64,000 nt of DNA from Amycolatopsis sp. DSM 110486 (GCF_019468465.1 NZ_CP080519.1:3859001-3923000), one strand, 5' to 3'. Positions 46,918 to 55,255 are shown, counted from the first letter of the stretch. Notes: generated by a model not told the origin, from the sequence alone. Translations and numbers: made by a program.

Positions 46918-49086
46918 GTGAGCGACGACGTGCTGATCGCCGAGCTCGTCAAGCAATCCGTCGGGCTGGCGTTCACCGTCGGCAGCAAGGTCGGCGAGTA
47001 CCTGTGGGGCCGCCTGACCCGCCGGCTGAGCAACGATCCCGCCGCGCTCGAGAAGGCCGTGGAGCGGCTTCTCGCCGAGAACCCCGAGGCCATCCACCAG
47101 CTCAAAGCTCTGGCCGAAGTGGACCTGACGACAACCGGGAACCCGCCGCGGATCGTCCCCCGGTCGCCGCTGTTCGTCGACCGGGTCGCGGTGTGGCAGC
47201 AGCTGAGCGGCCGCACCGGCACCGCTCTGTTGACGGGCCCGTCCGGCATCGGCAAGACCGCCGCGGCCGAGCACTTCGCGGTGCACAGCAAGTCTTCCTA
47301 CCCCGACGGCGCGCTGCTGGTGAACCTCGCCGACTTCCGCGACGGCCCGGGCGGATCGCTGGGCCGCAACCGGATCAAGGCGTTCATCCTGTCCCGCCTG
47401 GGCATCGAGGTGCTCAGCACGGCCGACGACGACCTCGCCGTCCAGTACGACGAGGTGCTCCAGCCCCTGCGGCTGCTCGTGGTCTTCGACGACGTCGAAA
47501 GCGCCGAAGAGCTCAACGGTCTCGTCCCGGCGGCGCCGATGAGCCTGGTGCTGGCCCTGACGTCGGCCCCGGAAGACGACTTTCTCCTCCGCTTCGCGCC
47601 CGTCCCGCTCGGCCAGCTCGAGGACGGCGCCGACCGGCAGCTGCTCGAAGCGATCTGTTCGCAGCAGCTCGTGCACAGCGATCCCGAAGGCGCGCAGAAA
47701 CTCCTGGCCCAGTGCGACCGTGTCCCCGCGGCACTGGTCGTGGCCGCGAACCGAGTGCGGTCTTTCGCCGCGGTGACGCCTCGGCCACTGGCGGCCGTCG
47801 CGACCGAGCTCGAGGGCGGCGGCTCGCTCGGACCCGTGAGCCACGCGTACGACGAGGCGCTGGCGGGGCTGTCCGACGGCGCCGCCGAGCTGTGCCGGCT
47901 GCTCACGGTGTTTCCCGGACCGAGCTTTACGAACGAAGTCGCGGTGGCGATCTCCGGGCGGCCGAAGTCCCAGGTCCCGGCGCTGCTAGCCGAACTGCAC
48001 GCACAAGTGTTCGTGACCAGGGACGCGGACGGTCGGCTGCGGCTCGGCAGCCAGGCTCGCCAGGCCGTGCGCCGGACCGGGAACACGAGCGGGACCGAAG
48101 AAGCGTTCGCCCGGCTCGTCCGCTTCTACGCTTCACGCGCCGTGCAGGCCGATTTCCAGAAATCGGGCCCGGAGCGGCTGCGCCTCTACGACACGAATCT
48201 CCCTCCTGGCACCGAAATCCACGATTTCGAACGGCATGAGGTCGACTGGCTCGTGGCCGAGCTCCCGACGTACCGGGCCCTGGCCGGCGCCGCACTCGAC
48301 GCCGGCTTCCACCGCGAGCTCACGCAGATCTGCGGCGCGATCGAGGTCGTCGGCCTCCACCGCGGGCTGCACCGGGACCTCGAAGCGATCCTCGACCGCG
48401 GGCTCAGGACCAACCCGGCGCCGGCGCTCGAAGCCCGGATGATCAGCATGTACGGGCGGATCCTCTCGCTGGTCGGTGAGTTCGACCGAGCGGCGCGCGC
48501 GTTCGAGCGGGCGAACGACGCCATGCTGAAACTACCGGAGCCGAACCCGGAACTTTCGGCGTCGGTGCTGGAGTTCCGTGGTCTGTTCCACCGCGAACAG
48601 GGGCAGCTCGCCGAGGCCGAGACGTGCTACCGCGCCGCGCTTGAGATCACCCGCGGCCTCAGCGCCGGCGGCGGACCGCACCGCGGCCGCGGCCTGCACG
48701 CCCGAATGCTGGCCAACGTCCTCGTCTCCCTGAAGCAGTTCCCGGAAGCGCTGGAGTTGCTGCACGAAGCCGAAAACCACACCCTCGCCAGGCACGACCG
48801 TGACCGGGCGCAGGTCTGGCTCGTGCGGGCGAAGGTGTTCGCCGAGACGCGCCGGCCGGCCGACGCGCTCGCACTGCTTCCGGAAGCGTGGCGGCTGGCC
48901 AACGGCGCCGGCAGCAACCAGTACGACCTGGAGTTCGGCGAAGCGATCGGCGACGCCGCGTGGCGCGCCGGCGGCCACGACCTCGCGCGTCAGCACTGGT
49001 CCGGCGTGTGGCAGCGGTACGAGGCGTCGCGGCACCCGCGGCGGGAACGCCTGTACCACAAGCTTTGGTACGGCTTGCCCGCGTAA
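46918..49086 (+). CDS. STAND NTPase with TPR-like C-terminus
   Basis: 722 residues. Residues 1-75 are a helical N-terminal module (VSDDVLIAELVKQSVGLAFT; LSNDPAALEKAVERLLAENP) of a kind that often acts as an adaptor or effector-associated domain. The NB-ARC-like NTPase core follows: P-loop LLTGPSGIGKTAAAEHF near 106, Walker B LRLLVVFDDVESAEELNG near 184, then a winged-helix region (LCRLLTVFPGPSFTNEVAVA). From about residue 500 come helical TPR-like repeats (YGRILSLVGEFDRAARAFER; REQGQLAEAETCYRAALEIT; PEALELLHEAENHTLARHDR). STAND proteins are signal-triggered switches in regulation or phage defence. GGGGGAG lies 6 nt before the GTG. No nuclease or TIR-type effector domain is recognisable. Confidence -1.
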   Translation: MSDDVLIAELVKQSVGLAFTVGSKVGEYLWGRLTRRLSNDPAALEKAVERLLAENPEAIHQLKALAEVDLTTTGNPPRIVPRSPLFVDRVAVWQQLSGRTGTALLTGPSGIGKTAAAEHFAVHSKSSYPDGALLVNLADFRDGPGGSLGRNRIKAFILSRLGIEVLSTADDDLAVQYDEVLQPLRLLVVFDDVESAEELNGLVPAAPMSLVLALTSAPEDDFLLRFAPVPLGQLEDGADRQLLEAICSQQLVHSDPEGAQKLLAQCDRVPAALVVAANRVRSFAAVTPRPLAAVATELEGGGSLGPVSHAYDEALAGLSDGAAELCRLLTVFPGPSFTNEVAVAISGRPKSQVPALLAELHAQVFVTRDADGRLRLGSQARQAVRRTGNTSGTEEAFARLVRFYASRAVQADFQKSGPERLRLYDTNLPPGTEIHDFERHEVDWLVAELPTYRALAGAALDAGFHRELTQICGAIEVVGLHRGLHRDLEAILDRGLRTNPAPALEARMISMYGRILSLVGEFDRAARAFERANDAMLKLPEPNPELSASVLEFRGLFHREQGQLAEAETCYRAALEITRGLSAGGGPHRGRGLHARMLANVLVSLKQFPEALELLHEAENHTLARHDRDRAQVWLVRAKVFAETRRPADALALLPEAWRLANGAGSNQYDLEFGEAIGDAAWRAGGHDLARQHWSGVWQRYEASRHPRRERLYHKLWYGLPA

Positions 49087-50577
49087 TCAGATCGTCCGGT
49101 CGCCGACGCGTACCCGCAGATCCGTCAACGGCAGGCGCCGCACCGTGCGCCACTGGGCCGCTGACGCCAGCAGCAGCGGATCGACGTCCGCGGTGGTGCG
49201 GAGGTCGGTGGTCACCCCGTCCGTCCACACGCGACACAAGCCGGCTGCGGTTTCGGCGAAGAGCCGGGCGTTCGGGCGACGTCGTGCGGTGTCGGCGGCC
49301 CAGCCGGCGAAGTCGCGACCCAGCTCGTGGTGGACGACGGCCGCACCCTCGAGTTCGGCGAGGGTGGCGAGTTCGGCGTGGGCGACGACGTGCTGGCCCG
49401 GCAGTGGCCCACCCAGCTGGGGGACGGCGGCGGGAAAGCGGCGAACGACCAGGTCAGCACCGTCGGCCTGGACGCTCACGCGCAGCGCGGCCGGCGTCTG
49501 GAACTCCGGTGTGGGGTCGTCGACCGGCGGAAACGCGGCGGGGCGCGCGGGTTCCGGCAGGTCCAGCAGGTCGTACAACAGCGCTCGAAGGAGCTCCGCG
49601 CACTTGCCCGGGTACTCGACAGCTTCGGCGGCCGGACCGTCGATGGGACCGTTCGTGATCGCGGCCGCCAGCTGGTCGGCGAGCGGGCGTTCGTCCAGCC
49701 GCGGCGCCCGCGCCACCAGATCAGCGAGCGGCGAACCGGCCACGACGGTGTCGGCGACCGGGCTCGCCATCACCACGGGCACACCGGCAGCTGTGGCGTA
49801 CAGCGGCATCGAACCGCAGTCGGAGACCACACAGCCGGCCGATAGGACCGTCGCCTGCCAGCCACGTTGCGGGGGGATCACCGCGAGCCCACTGCGTCTC
49901 GCGGACGCCAGGACAGCGCGCACCTGCAACGCGCTGTGCGCCGACCACACGCCGGGGTGCAGCACGAGGCTCACGCGGTACTCGTCGAGCGGCAGTTCGG
50001 CCAGAAACCGGTGCGGCAGCTGCGGATCCGAGCCGATCAGCGACTGCGGTCCCCACGTCGACGCCAGCACGACGTGCGTGCGGTCCGCGGCACCCAGCAC
50101 CCGCCTGAAGTGCGGCACGCGGTGGACGCTGGCCAGCATCCGGTCGTGGCACGGATCCCCGATCACGACGGCCCGCCGGCGATGTTCGGGGACGTGGCTC
50201 AGCTGGTTGCCGTGGGAGAGCCCGATCCGGAGGCGATCACCGTGCAGGCGCTCGGGGTTGAGCCCGGAGATCGTTTTCGTGCGCGGGTAGTACTTCTGGT
50301 GCCCGATCCCGTGCGGCACGAGCAGCACCGGGCACTTCAGCTCGGCCAGGTCGTCGTTCTCGCTCGCGGCGATGGCCAGGTCGAAGGTGGTCGCCAAGGC
50401 CTGGTCCCACGGCAGGACGAGCGCCTCGAGCCCGGCCAGGAACTCCGCCAGGCCCGCGCCGAACACCGCTCGCCGCCGGTCGTCGAACGTGAACACGACC
50501 TGCACGCGGTGGTCGTCTTCCAGCAGCGACAGGATGTCCAGCAGCCGCGTCACGGTGGTGGCCGTGCGCGTCACCAC
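49087..50577 (-). CDS. GT-B-like (CDP-glycerol transferase-like) protein, 5' end frameshifted
   Basis: 496 residues if started at the GTG 50577. The core resembles GT-B enzymes of the CDP-glycerol glycerophosphotransferase type: LLVPHGIGHQKYYPRT, VVIGDPCHDRML, VVLASTWGPQSLIGSDPQLP, YRVSLVLHPGVWSAH and VLSAGCVVSDCGSMPLYATA AGVPVV. But the first Rossmann strand (RILVVTRTATTVTRLLDILS) begins before the GTG, and coding potential continues upstream: VPADPAYDHWLTYRVERR is in frame. It leads to an ATG at 50680 whose codon overlaps the response-regulator stop (TGATG), except that a run of ten G/C (50654-50663) puts the two out of frame. With nine the gene would be intact at 49087-50680. Either a phase-variable gene, a mutation, or an assembly error. 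Confidence -1.
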   Translation of the reverse strand: MVTRTATTVTRLLDILSLLEDDHRVQVVFTFDDRRRAVFGAGLAEFLAGLEALVLPWDQALATTFDLAIAASENDDLAELKCPVLLVPHGIGHQKYYPRTKTISGLNPERLHGDRLRIGLSHGNQLSHVPEHRRRAVVIGDPCHDRMLASVHRVPHFRRVLGAADRTHVVLASTWGPQSLIGSDPQLPHRFLAELPLDEYRVSLVLHPGVWSAHSALQVRAVLASARRSGLAVIPPQRGWQATVLSAGCVVSDCGSMPLYATAAGVPVVMASPVADTVVAGSPLADLVARAPRLDERPLADQLAAAITNGPIDGPAAEAVEYPGKCAELLRALLYDLLDLPEPARPAAFPPVDDPTPEFQTPAALRVSVQADGADLVVRRFPAAVPQLGGPLPGQHVVAHAELATLAELEGAAVVHHELGRDFAGWAADTARRRPNARLFAETAAGLCRVWTDGVTTDLRTTADVDPLLLASAAQWRTVRRLPLTDLRVRVGDRTI

Positions 50578-50653
50578 GAGGATCCGGCGTTCGACGCGGT
50601 AGGTCAGCCAGTGGTCATACGCCGGATCGGCGGGGACTTTCGGCCGGAACGAC

Positions 50654-50663
50654 GGGGGGGGGG
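50654..50663. repeat. homopolymer of ten G (minus-strand C10) in the 5' end of the GT-B-like gene
   Basis: Ten consecutive G at 50654-50663. Frame analysis shows that nine or twelve would join the ATG at 50680 to the main frame; ten or eleven do not. The position, 15 nt into the gene, is that of a contingency tract. Confidence -1.
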
Positions 50664-50679
50664 TATGCGTTTTCGGGCA

Positions 50680-51306
50680 TCACTTGCCGCGGCGGGCGAT
50701 CCAGGCGGCGGCTTGGGTGCGGCGTTGCATGCCGAGCTTGGCGAGGACCGAGGTGACGTAGTTCTTGACCGTTTTTTCGGCCAGGAAGAGGCGTTCGGCG
50801 ATTTCGCGGTTGGACATGCCCTGGCCGATGAGCTCCAGGACGTCGCGCTCGCGGTCGGTGAGGGCGGCGAGGTCGTCGGTGGGCGGGTGGCGCAGTTTAT
50901 CGAGCACGCGGGCCGTGGAGACGGGGTCGAGCAGGGAGTGGCCGGCGGCGACCTCGCGGACGGCGTTGACCACGTCCTGGCCACGCACCTGCTTGAGCAG
51001 ATAGCCCGCCGCGCCCGCCATGATCGCGCCGACCATGGCCTCCTCGTCGTCGAAGGCGGTGAGCATGAGGCAGGCCGGCGGGTTGGGCTTGGAGCGCAGC
51101 TCGCGGCACAGGGTGATGCCGTCGCCGTCGCCGAGGCGGACGTCGACCACCGCGACGTCCGGCTCCACGTGCATCGCGACGGCCAGCGCCTCCTCGACGC
51201 CCCCGGCCTCGGCGACCACCTCGATGTCCGCCTCGTCGCCCAACAGGTCGCGCAGGCCGCGGCGGACCAGTTCGTGGTCGTCGACGAGCAGCACCTGGAT
51301 CGGCAT
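50680..51306 (-). CDS. NarL/DevR-type response regulator
   Basis: 208 residues. Receiver domain: LLVDDHELVRRGLRDLLGDE, phospho-acceptor Asp in DVAVVDVRLGDGDGITLCRE, Thr in CLMLTAFDDEEAMVGAIMAG, Lys in GYLLKQVRGQDVV. The C-terminal LuxR helix-turn-helix is LTDRERDVLELIGQGMSNRE then FLAEKTVKNYVTSVLAKLGM and QRRTQAAAW. The run LAEKTVKNYV...LAKLGMQRRTQAA and the ARVLDKLR linker are very close to mycobacterial DevR/DosR. Likely controls hypoxia or redox genes; the cyd operon has a matching box. The ATG has TAACCT 6 nt upstream, so it is leaderless. Its stop overlaps the ATG of the GT-B-like gene. Confidence -1.
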   Translation of the reverse strand: MPIQVLLVDDHELVRRGLRDLLGDEADIEVVAEAGGVEEALAVAMHVEPDVAVVDVRLGDGDGITLCRELRSKPNPPACLMLTAFDDEEAMVGAIMAGAAGYLLKQVRGQDVVNAVREVAAGHSLLDPVSTARVLDKLRHPPTDDLAALTDRERDVLELIGQGMSNREIAERLFLAEKTVKNYVTSVLAKLGMQRRTQAAAWIARRGK

Positions 51307-51312
51307 ACCCCG

Positions 51313-51318
51313 AGGTTA
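51313..51318 (-). promoter_or_regulatory. -10 hexamer TAACCT for the DevR-like gene
   Basis: On the minus strand TAACCT then 6 nt then ATG (51306). No Shine-Dalgarno is present. Confidence -1.
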
Positions 51319-51522
51319 CGGCTTCGGGGCGGCCGTTGCCGGTGCTGGTGCCCGAGGACACGTCGGGGCGCGTTGTCGGCGGGATGGCGGCGCGGCGGAA
51401 AATCACCGGATGCACCCGATCAGGTTGCCGCGGGAAATCGTTCGGAATTGATCCGTAACGGTTCCGGCGGCACGGCGATATGCCCGACATCGCTTCGCCG
51501 GACTCTTCGGAAGGTTTTCCTG

Positions 51523-51747
51523 TTGGCTCGCTTTCGCCGTGTAATTGGTCCGTTCGCCCTGGTCGCGGGGCTCATCGTGGTCGCCTCTGCCGTAGCGCAG
51601 GCGGAACCGGGAAATCCGGTGGGCGCAATTCTGGAAACGTCGATATCCCCATTTGGCGAATATTCGTTCCTGGTCGCCGCGGGTGCGTTGATCGCGGCTG
51701 CTGCGTCCGCCGGGCTGGTCCTCTGCCTGCGCCACCGGCCGGCCTGA
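51523..51747 (+). CDS. small two-helix membrane protein
   Basis: 74 residues. A basic start (ARFRRVIG) leads into a first hydrophobic segment (PFALVAGLIVVASAVAQAEP) that could be a membrane anchor or a signal peptide with A-x-A site, then a short polar loop and a second helix (YSFLVAAGALIAAAASAGLV) ending CLRHRPA. The TTG start has GGAAGG 8 nt upstream. Its TGA stop overlaps the ATG of the next small gene (TGATG). Divergent from the DevR-like gene by about 215 nt. Function unknown. Confidence -1.
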   Translation: MARFRRVIGPFALVAGLIVVASAVAQAEPGNPVGAILETSISPFGEYSFLVAAGALIAAAASAGLVLCLRHRPA

Positions 51748-51884
51748 TGCGGATCGTCGTGTTCGCGGCCTTGGTGGTGGCCGTCGCGGCTCTGCTGCTG
51801 GTCGCGTTCCTGCGCCCGCCCGAGACACAGCCGGCGCAGCAGGTGGTGACGACGAGCAGACCGTCGACGAGCCGCGCCGGCTGA
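51747..51884 (+). CDS. very small membrane protein, 45 aa
   Basis: 45 residues: MRIVVFAALVVAVAALLLVA then FLRPPETQ and a Ser/Thr-rich tail. A single N-terminal membrane helix and short tail outside or inside the cell. The TGATG overlap with the gene before supports real translation. It abuts the stop of the convergent MazG-like gene. Function unknown; size is typical of small regulatory membrane proteins. Confidence -1.
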   Translation: MRIVVFAALVVAVAALLLVAFLRPPETQPAQQVVTTSRPSTSRAG

Positions 51885-52205
51885 TCAGCGCTGCACGGGC
51901 GGGAAGCGGGTCTCGTTGCGGTCGACCTTCGCGTTGCCCACTTCGAGGAGGTCGATGTCCAGGGTGTCTGCGAGTTGGATCAGGTAGAGGAGGACGTCGG
52001 CGATTTCGTCGCGGACGTTGGTGGTCAGGGTCGGGTCGGACCGGTATTCGCGGGCCTCTTCTGGGGTGAGCCACTGGAAGAGGGAGATGAGCTCGCCGAC
52101 TTCGCCGGAGAGGGCCATGACGAGGTTCTTCGGGTGGTGGAACGGTTCCCAGTCGCGGGCGGAGGCGAAGTCGCGGAGGCGTTGGGTGAGCGCGTCGAGA
52201 GTCAC
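51885..52205 (-). CDS. MazG-like nucleotide pyrophosphohydrolase
   Basis: 106 residues. Metal-binding acidic motifs of the all-alpha NTP-PPase fold are visible: E-V-G-E-L in ALSGEVGELISLFQWLTPEE and the E-I-A-D-V-L-L-Y helix in VRDEIADVLLYLIQLADTL, spaced as in RS21-C6/MazG-type enzymes that hydrolyse (d)NTPs to monophosphates, cleansing non-canonical nucleotides. It starts at GTG 52205 (VTLDALTQRLRDFASARDWE); no strong Shine-Dalgarno. The frame is open far upstream, but that part is a shadow of the opposite-strand gene. Single-domain length fits the dCTPase-like branch; substrate not decidable. Confidence -1.
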   Translation of the reverse strand: MTLDALTQRLRDFASARDWEPFHHPKNLVMALSGEVGELISLFQWLTPEEAREYRSDPTLTTNVRDEIADVLLYLIQLADTLDIDLLEVGNAKVDRNETRFPPVQR

Positions 52206-52328
52206 GGGAGATTGCGTACCACGGCGGTCACGGTGGGCTAACGGCCGTATGGCGGACTTGCGTTGACCCTCGCGCCGTGGTTTCCCTAGCGTGGTTGGCC
52301 GGGTTGGGGAAAAGCGGAAGGAAGGGCC

Positions 52329-53339
52329 GTGGAGTACCTGCGCAGGCGCGTGGTCCTGATCGCGTTCGTGCCCGGTGCGGCGCTGGTGCTGGTGGCGTTG
52401 GTGATTGGGATTTTCCTGGTGCAGCAGGCGAATCGCGTGCGCGGGCTGGCGGATGAGACGGCGCGGGCGTCGAACGACGTGACGCGAACCGTGGTGGGGT
52501 TGCAGGAGCGGCGGGGCAACGCGCTGCTCGCGGGCGACCGGCTGGCTGAGTACGTCAGCTATACGCAGCGTATCGACGACGCCCTCGCCGGCCTGCGAGA
52601 GCTCACCCGTGCGGCGCCGGATGCGGAGACGGCGTACCAGCAGAACACGGCCGTGGATCTGCTGGTGGCGACCGAAGGTTTGTACCGAGCGGATTCTCTC
52701 GCGCTGGCGGGGCTCGATGGGACCACGCGGCGGCTCTTCACGGACGCGGTGGGCGGGTACCGGACGACGCTCGCGAGCGCGGCGGGCAGGCTCACGCAGA
52801 GTGGTCGGGAGCGGTACGAAGCGCTCGTTCGCGGAGAGGACTGGAGCACGCTGACGGCGGTCGAGAACGCCTTCGCCGACGCGGCGCCGCTGCCGGTCGC
52901 GATGCCGACGTGGCGCGCGGCGACGGCGGTTGCGGGACGTGGGTTGGGGGAGCTCTTCGCGCAGCAGAACAACTTCGCGGTGCAGATGACGGTTTATCAC
53001 GCTCACCGGACTCTGGGCGGGGCGCTCGCCGGCGGGGCGGCGATCGTGGTGTTCGCCGGCGTGGTGATGGCGGTGGCGATTCGGCTCGCCGACTGGCTCA
53101 CGGACCCGCGGCGGCTCGCACTGGGGCGGGCAGCAGTGGCGCGGAAAGCCGCGGAGCTGCGGCAGGCCGAGGTGGAGCTTGGGATCGGGCAGGAGACGGA
53201 GTCGCGGCAACGCTCGGAACTGCGGCGGAGCACGGTGGCGCAGCAATCCCTGGAGCCCGAGCGAAGCGCGGAGCTGCGGCAACGCTCAGCGCCGCGGCAC
53301 AGGGCCGCGGCAGCACGAAGCGGCGCGGCGTCCCGCTGA
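52329..53339 (+). CDS. nitrate/nitrite-sensor (NIT-like) membrane protein lacking a kinase
   Basis: 336 residues. A first helix (VVLIAFVPGAALVLVALVIG) is followed by an extracytoplasmic helical NIT-like domain (LQERRGNALLAGDRLAEYVS; AYQQNTAVDLLVATEGLYRA), a second helix (LGGALAGGAAIVVFAGVVMA) and a HAMP-like turn (WLTDPRRLALGRAAVARKAA). It then runs into 70 residues of Glu/Arg/Ala/Gln-rich sequence with no kinase domain. In actinobacterial conservon-type sensors the same parts precede a HATPase. It may be a truncated or kinase-free sensor. The GTG has GGAAGG 5 nt upstream. The following 550 nt hold decayed-looking repeats. Confidence -1.
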   Translation: MEYLRRRVVLIAFVPGAALVLVALVIGIFLVQQANRVRGLADETARASNDVTRTVVGLQERRGNALLAGDRLAEYVSYTQRIDDALAGLRELTRAAPDAETAYQQNTAVDLLVATEGLYRADSLALAGLDGTTRRLFTDAVGGYRTTLASAAGRLTQSGRERYEALVRGEDWSTLTAVENAFADAAPLPVAMPTWRAATAVAGRGLGELFAQQNNFAVQMTVYHAHRTLGGALAGGAAIVVFAGVVMAVAIRLADWLTDPRRLALGRAAVARKAAELRQAEVELGIGQETESRQRSELRRSTVAQQSLEPERSAELRQRSAPRHRAAAARSGAASR

Positions 53340-53890
53340 GCGCAGGCACGGCATAGTCCTGGGTCCGCGGCGTGGCATCCGTGCCGTGGTGACGGGGCAC
53401 GCGCCGATGCCTTGGCAATGCAAGGCTGCGGCAGAGCAAGCGAGCCGGCCCGGGACGGCGTCGAACCGATCCGCACCGATCCGCATGGTGGCGCAGGGCC
53501 GGGCCGCGGCATCGAATCGAAGCGGCGCCGATCCGACCTGTGGCGAGGGTGTGCGAGGCCGGCCACGGGATGGGTCGCGATGGCGTCGGCCCGATCCGCG
53601 GTCGGGTGGCGGGATCGGCCGCGATAGCGCCCAGCCGACCCGGGGGATCGGTCGCGACGCCGCCCAACCAACCCAGGGGGCCGGTCGCGACGGCGCCGAG
53701 CCAACTCGCGGGGCCGGTCGGACGGCGCCCAACCAACCCGCGAGACAGTGCCGCACCGAGCCCCCAAACGCCGGCCCGCCAGAGCACCAAACGACGAGAA
53801 CCACAGGTCACCCGCGGTGCCCGGTTGGGCCGGAAAGAGCACGCAGTTGGCCCACACGCGCGGCGAACGGCATGCGGCAGACTGGTGCGC
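53340..53890. other. 551-nt region without a convincing gene, repeat-bearing
   Basis: Frames are open on both strands here but translate to low-complexity Pro/Arg/Ala sequence. It contains the 33-bp tandem repeats listed separately. CAGACT lies 6 nt before the GTG 53891 of the next gene (possible leaderless promoter). I see no kinase-like remnant of the upstream sensor. Confidence -1.
53613..53742. repeat. 33-bp imperfect tandem repeat, four copies
   Basis: Units at 53613-53645, 53646-53678, 53679-53711 and 53712-53742 share (g/a)(t/c)CGGtCGcGAcgGCGCCcA(a/g)CCaAC. Divergence between units suggests age. In frame they give an 11-residue LGAVATxPxGW-type repeat, with no sign of a real protein. 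Confidence -1.
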
Positions 53891-55255
53891 GTGAGTGCTC
53901 CCCCGGATCTGCGGTCCTACCTGCGTACGTTGGACGCGGAAACGCTGGCCGACCTGCTGTACGCCCAGGCGCGGCGTGACCCTGAGTTACGGCATTCGCT
54001 GGAACTGCGGTGCGCCACTCAATCGGGTGAGGTGGCTGAGGCGCATCGGCTGTTGGACACGGCGGTGCAGGACGGCAACGTCGAGTACACGGCCAAGGTG
54101 GGCGCCGTGCTGGACACCTTGGAGCGGTTGCTCGACGCGGGCAGTCCGGCGGACCTGGCGCCGCTCGCGCGGCGGACCGTGGATGACATCGGTGAAGTGT
54201 TGGAGCAGTCCGGGGATCCGTTCGGTGACCTCGGGGACAAGCTGGACTTCGCCGTCGAGTTGTACGCGCGGGCGTGTGTTGCTCGGCCGCCGGACGTCGA
54301 GCAGTTGGCCGAGTGGCTGCTGGAAGTGGAGTTCGACGGGCCCGGAAGGCCGACGATCGCGCTGGCGGATTTCGCCGAGGCGTTGGGGGAAAAGGGACTT
54401 GAGCGGATCAAGTCTACTGTGGACGAAATACTGACAGCCGGGCCGACGGGGTACCGCCGGGACGTCGCGGAGCGCATGCTGGAGGAGCTCGCCGAAGTGC
54501 GCGGGGACGTGGACGCGCTGGTCGCGATCCTCTCCGCCAAGCCGCCGCGGGTGGATGTGAGCCTGAAGATCGTGCGGGTGCTGCGGGCGGCCGGGCGGCA
54601 CAGCGAGGCCATCGCGCATGCGGCCCGCGCGCTCACTCCGCACAAAACGCACCAAAACCTCCACCAGAACCTCCACCAAACCCTCCCCGAGCCGGAAGAC
54701 GAGACGGTCGCCTTGCGCCGCAAGGAGTTCGACGAGGCGCCGGGCAACGTCACGTACACGGCGTTGCGCGAGGCGGCCGTCGAAGCGGGCGTGTGGTCGG
54801 TGCAGCGCGTCGCGGCCCTCGCGCGGCTGAGGGAGCGCGCGGCCGACAGTGAAGAAGGCGCCGAAGAGCTCGCCCGGGCGCTGCTCGCCGAGGATCGGCC
54901 CGACGAGGCGTGGCGCGCGTGCGTGCGCTTCGGTGGGTCGCTGGCGTTGCGTGTGGAGCTGGCCGCGTCGCGCGAGGTCGCGCACCCGGCCGAGACGATT
55001 CCGGTCTACCGCAGCCAGGTCGAGCAGCTCATCGAGCAGAAGGACCCGCAGGCCTACCGCGAAGCGGCGAAGCACCTGAAGAAGCTGCGCACGCTGCACA
55101 AACGCGCCGGCACGGCGGAGGAGTTCACGGGGTACCTGGCCGACTTGGTGAACGTTCACCGGCGCAAGACGCGGCTGATCGCGGAAGTGCGCGCGGCTCG
55201 GATCGCGTTGCCGAAACCGCGTAACCTTCCGGCGCCTGACTCGTTGACCAGCTGA
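53891..55255 (+). CDS. large helical hypothetical protein, DUF6880-like
   Basis: 454 residues, soluble, predicted almost entirely helical in TPR-like rhythm: LRTLDAETLADLLYAQARRD, AEAHRLLDTAVQDGNVEYTA, VLDTLERLLDAGSPADLAPL, then ALADFAEALGEKGLERIKST, VLRAAGRHSEAIAHAARALT. The C-terminal half (EAPGNVTYTALREAAVEAGV; EQKDPQAYREAAKHLKKLRT; YLADLVNVHRRKTRLIAEV) resembles DUF6880 proteins, which accompany SWIM-type genes in actinomycetes; I hold that loosely. A short His/Asn/Gln-Leu repeat (HQNLHQNLHQTL) near residue 255 looks like a recent expansion. Start GTG 53891 is chosen by a 6-nt distance from CAGACT; GTG 53885 is possible. Confidence -1.
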   Translation: MSAPPDLRSYLRTLDAETLADLLYAQARRDPELRHSLELRCATQSGEVAEAHRLLDTAVQDGNVEYTAKVGAVLDTLERLLDAGSPADLAPLARRTVDDIGEVLEQSGDPFGDLGDKLDFAVELYARACVARPPDVEQLAEWLLEVEFDGPGRPTIALADFAEALGEKGLERIKSTVDEILTAGPTGYRRDVAERMLEELAEVRGDVDALVAILSAKPPRVDVSLKIVRVLRAAGRHSEAIAHAARALTPHKTHQNLHQNLHQTLPEPEDETVALRRKEFDEAPGNVTYTALREAAVEAGVWSVQRVAALARLRERAADSEEGAEELARALLAEDRPDEAWRACVRFGGSLALRVELAASREVAHPAETIPVYRSQVEQLIEQKDPQAYREAAKHLKKLRTLHKRAGTAEEFTGYLADLVNVHRRKTRLIAEVRAARIALPKPRNLPAPDSLTS

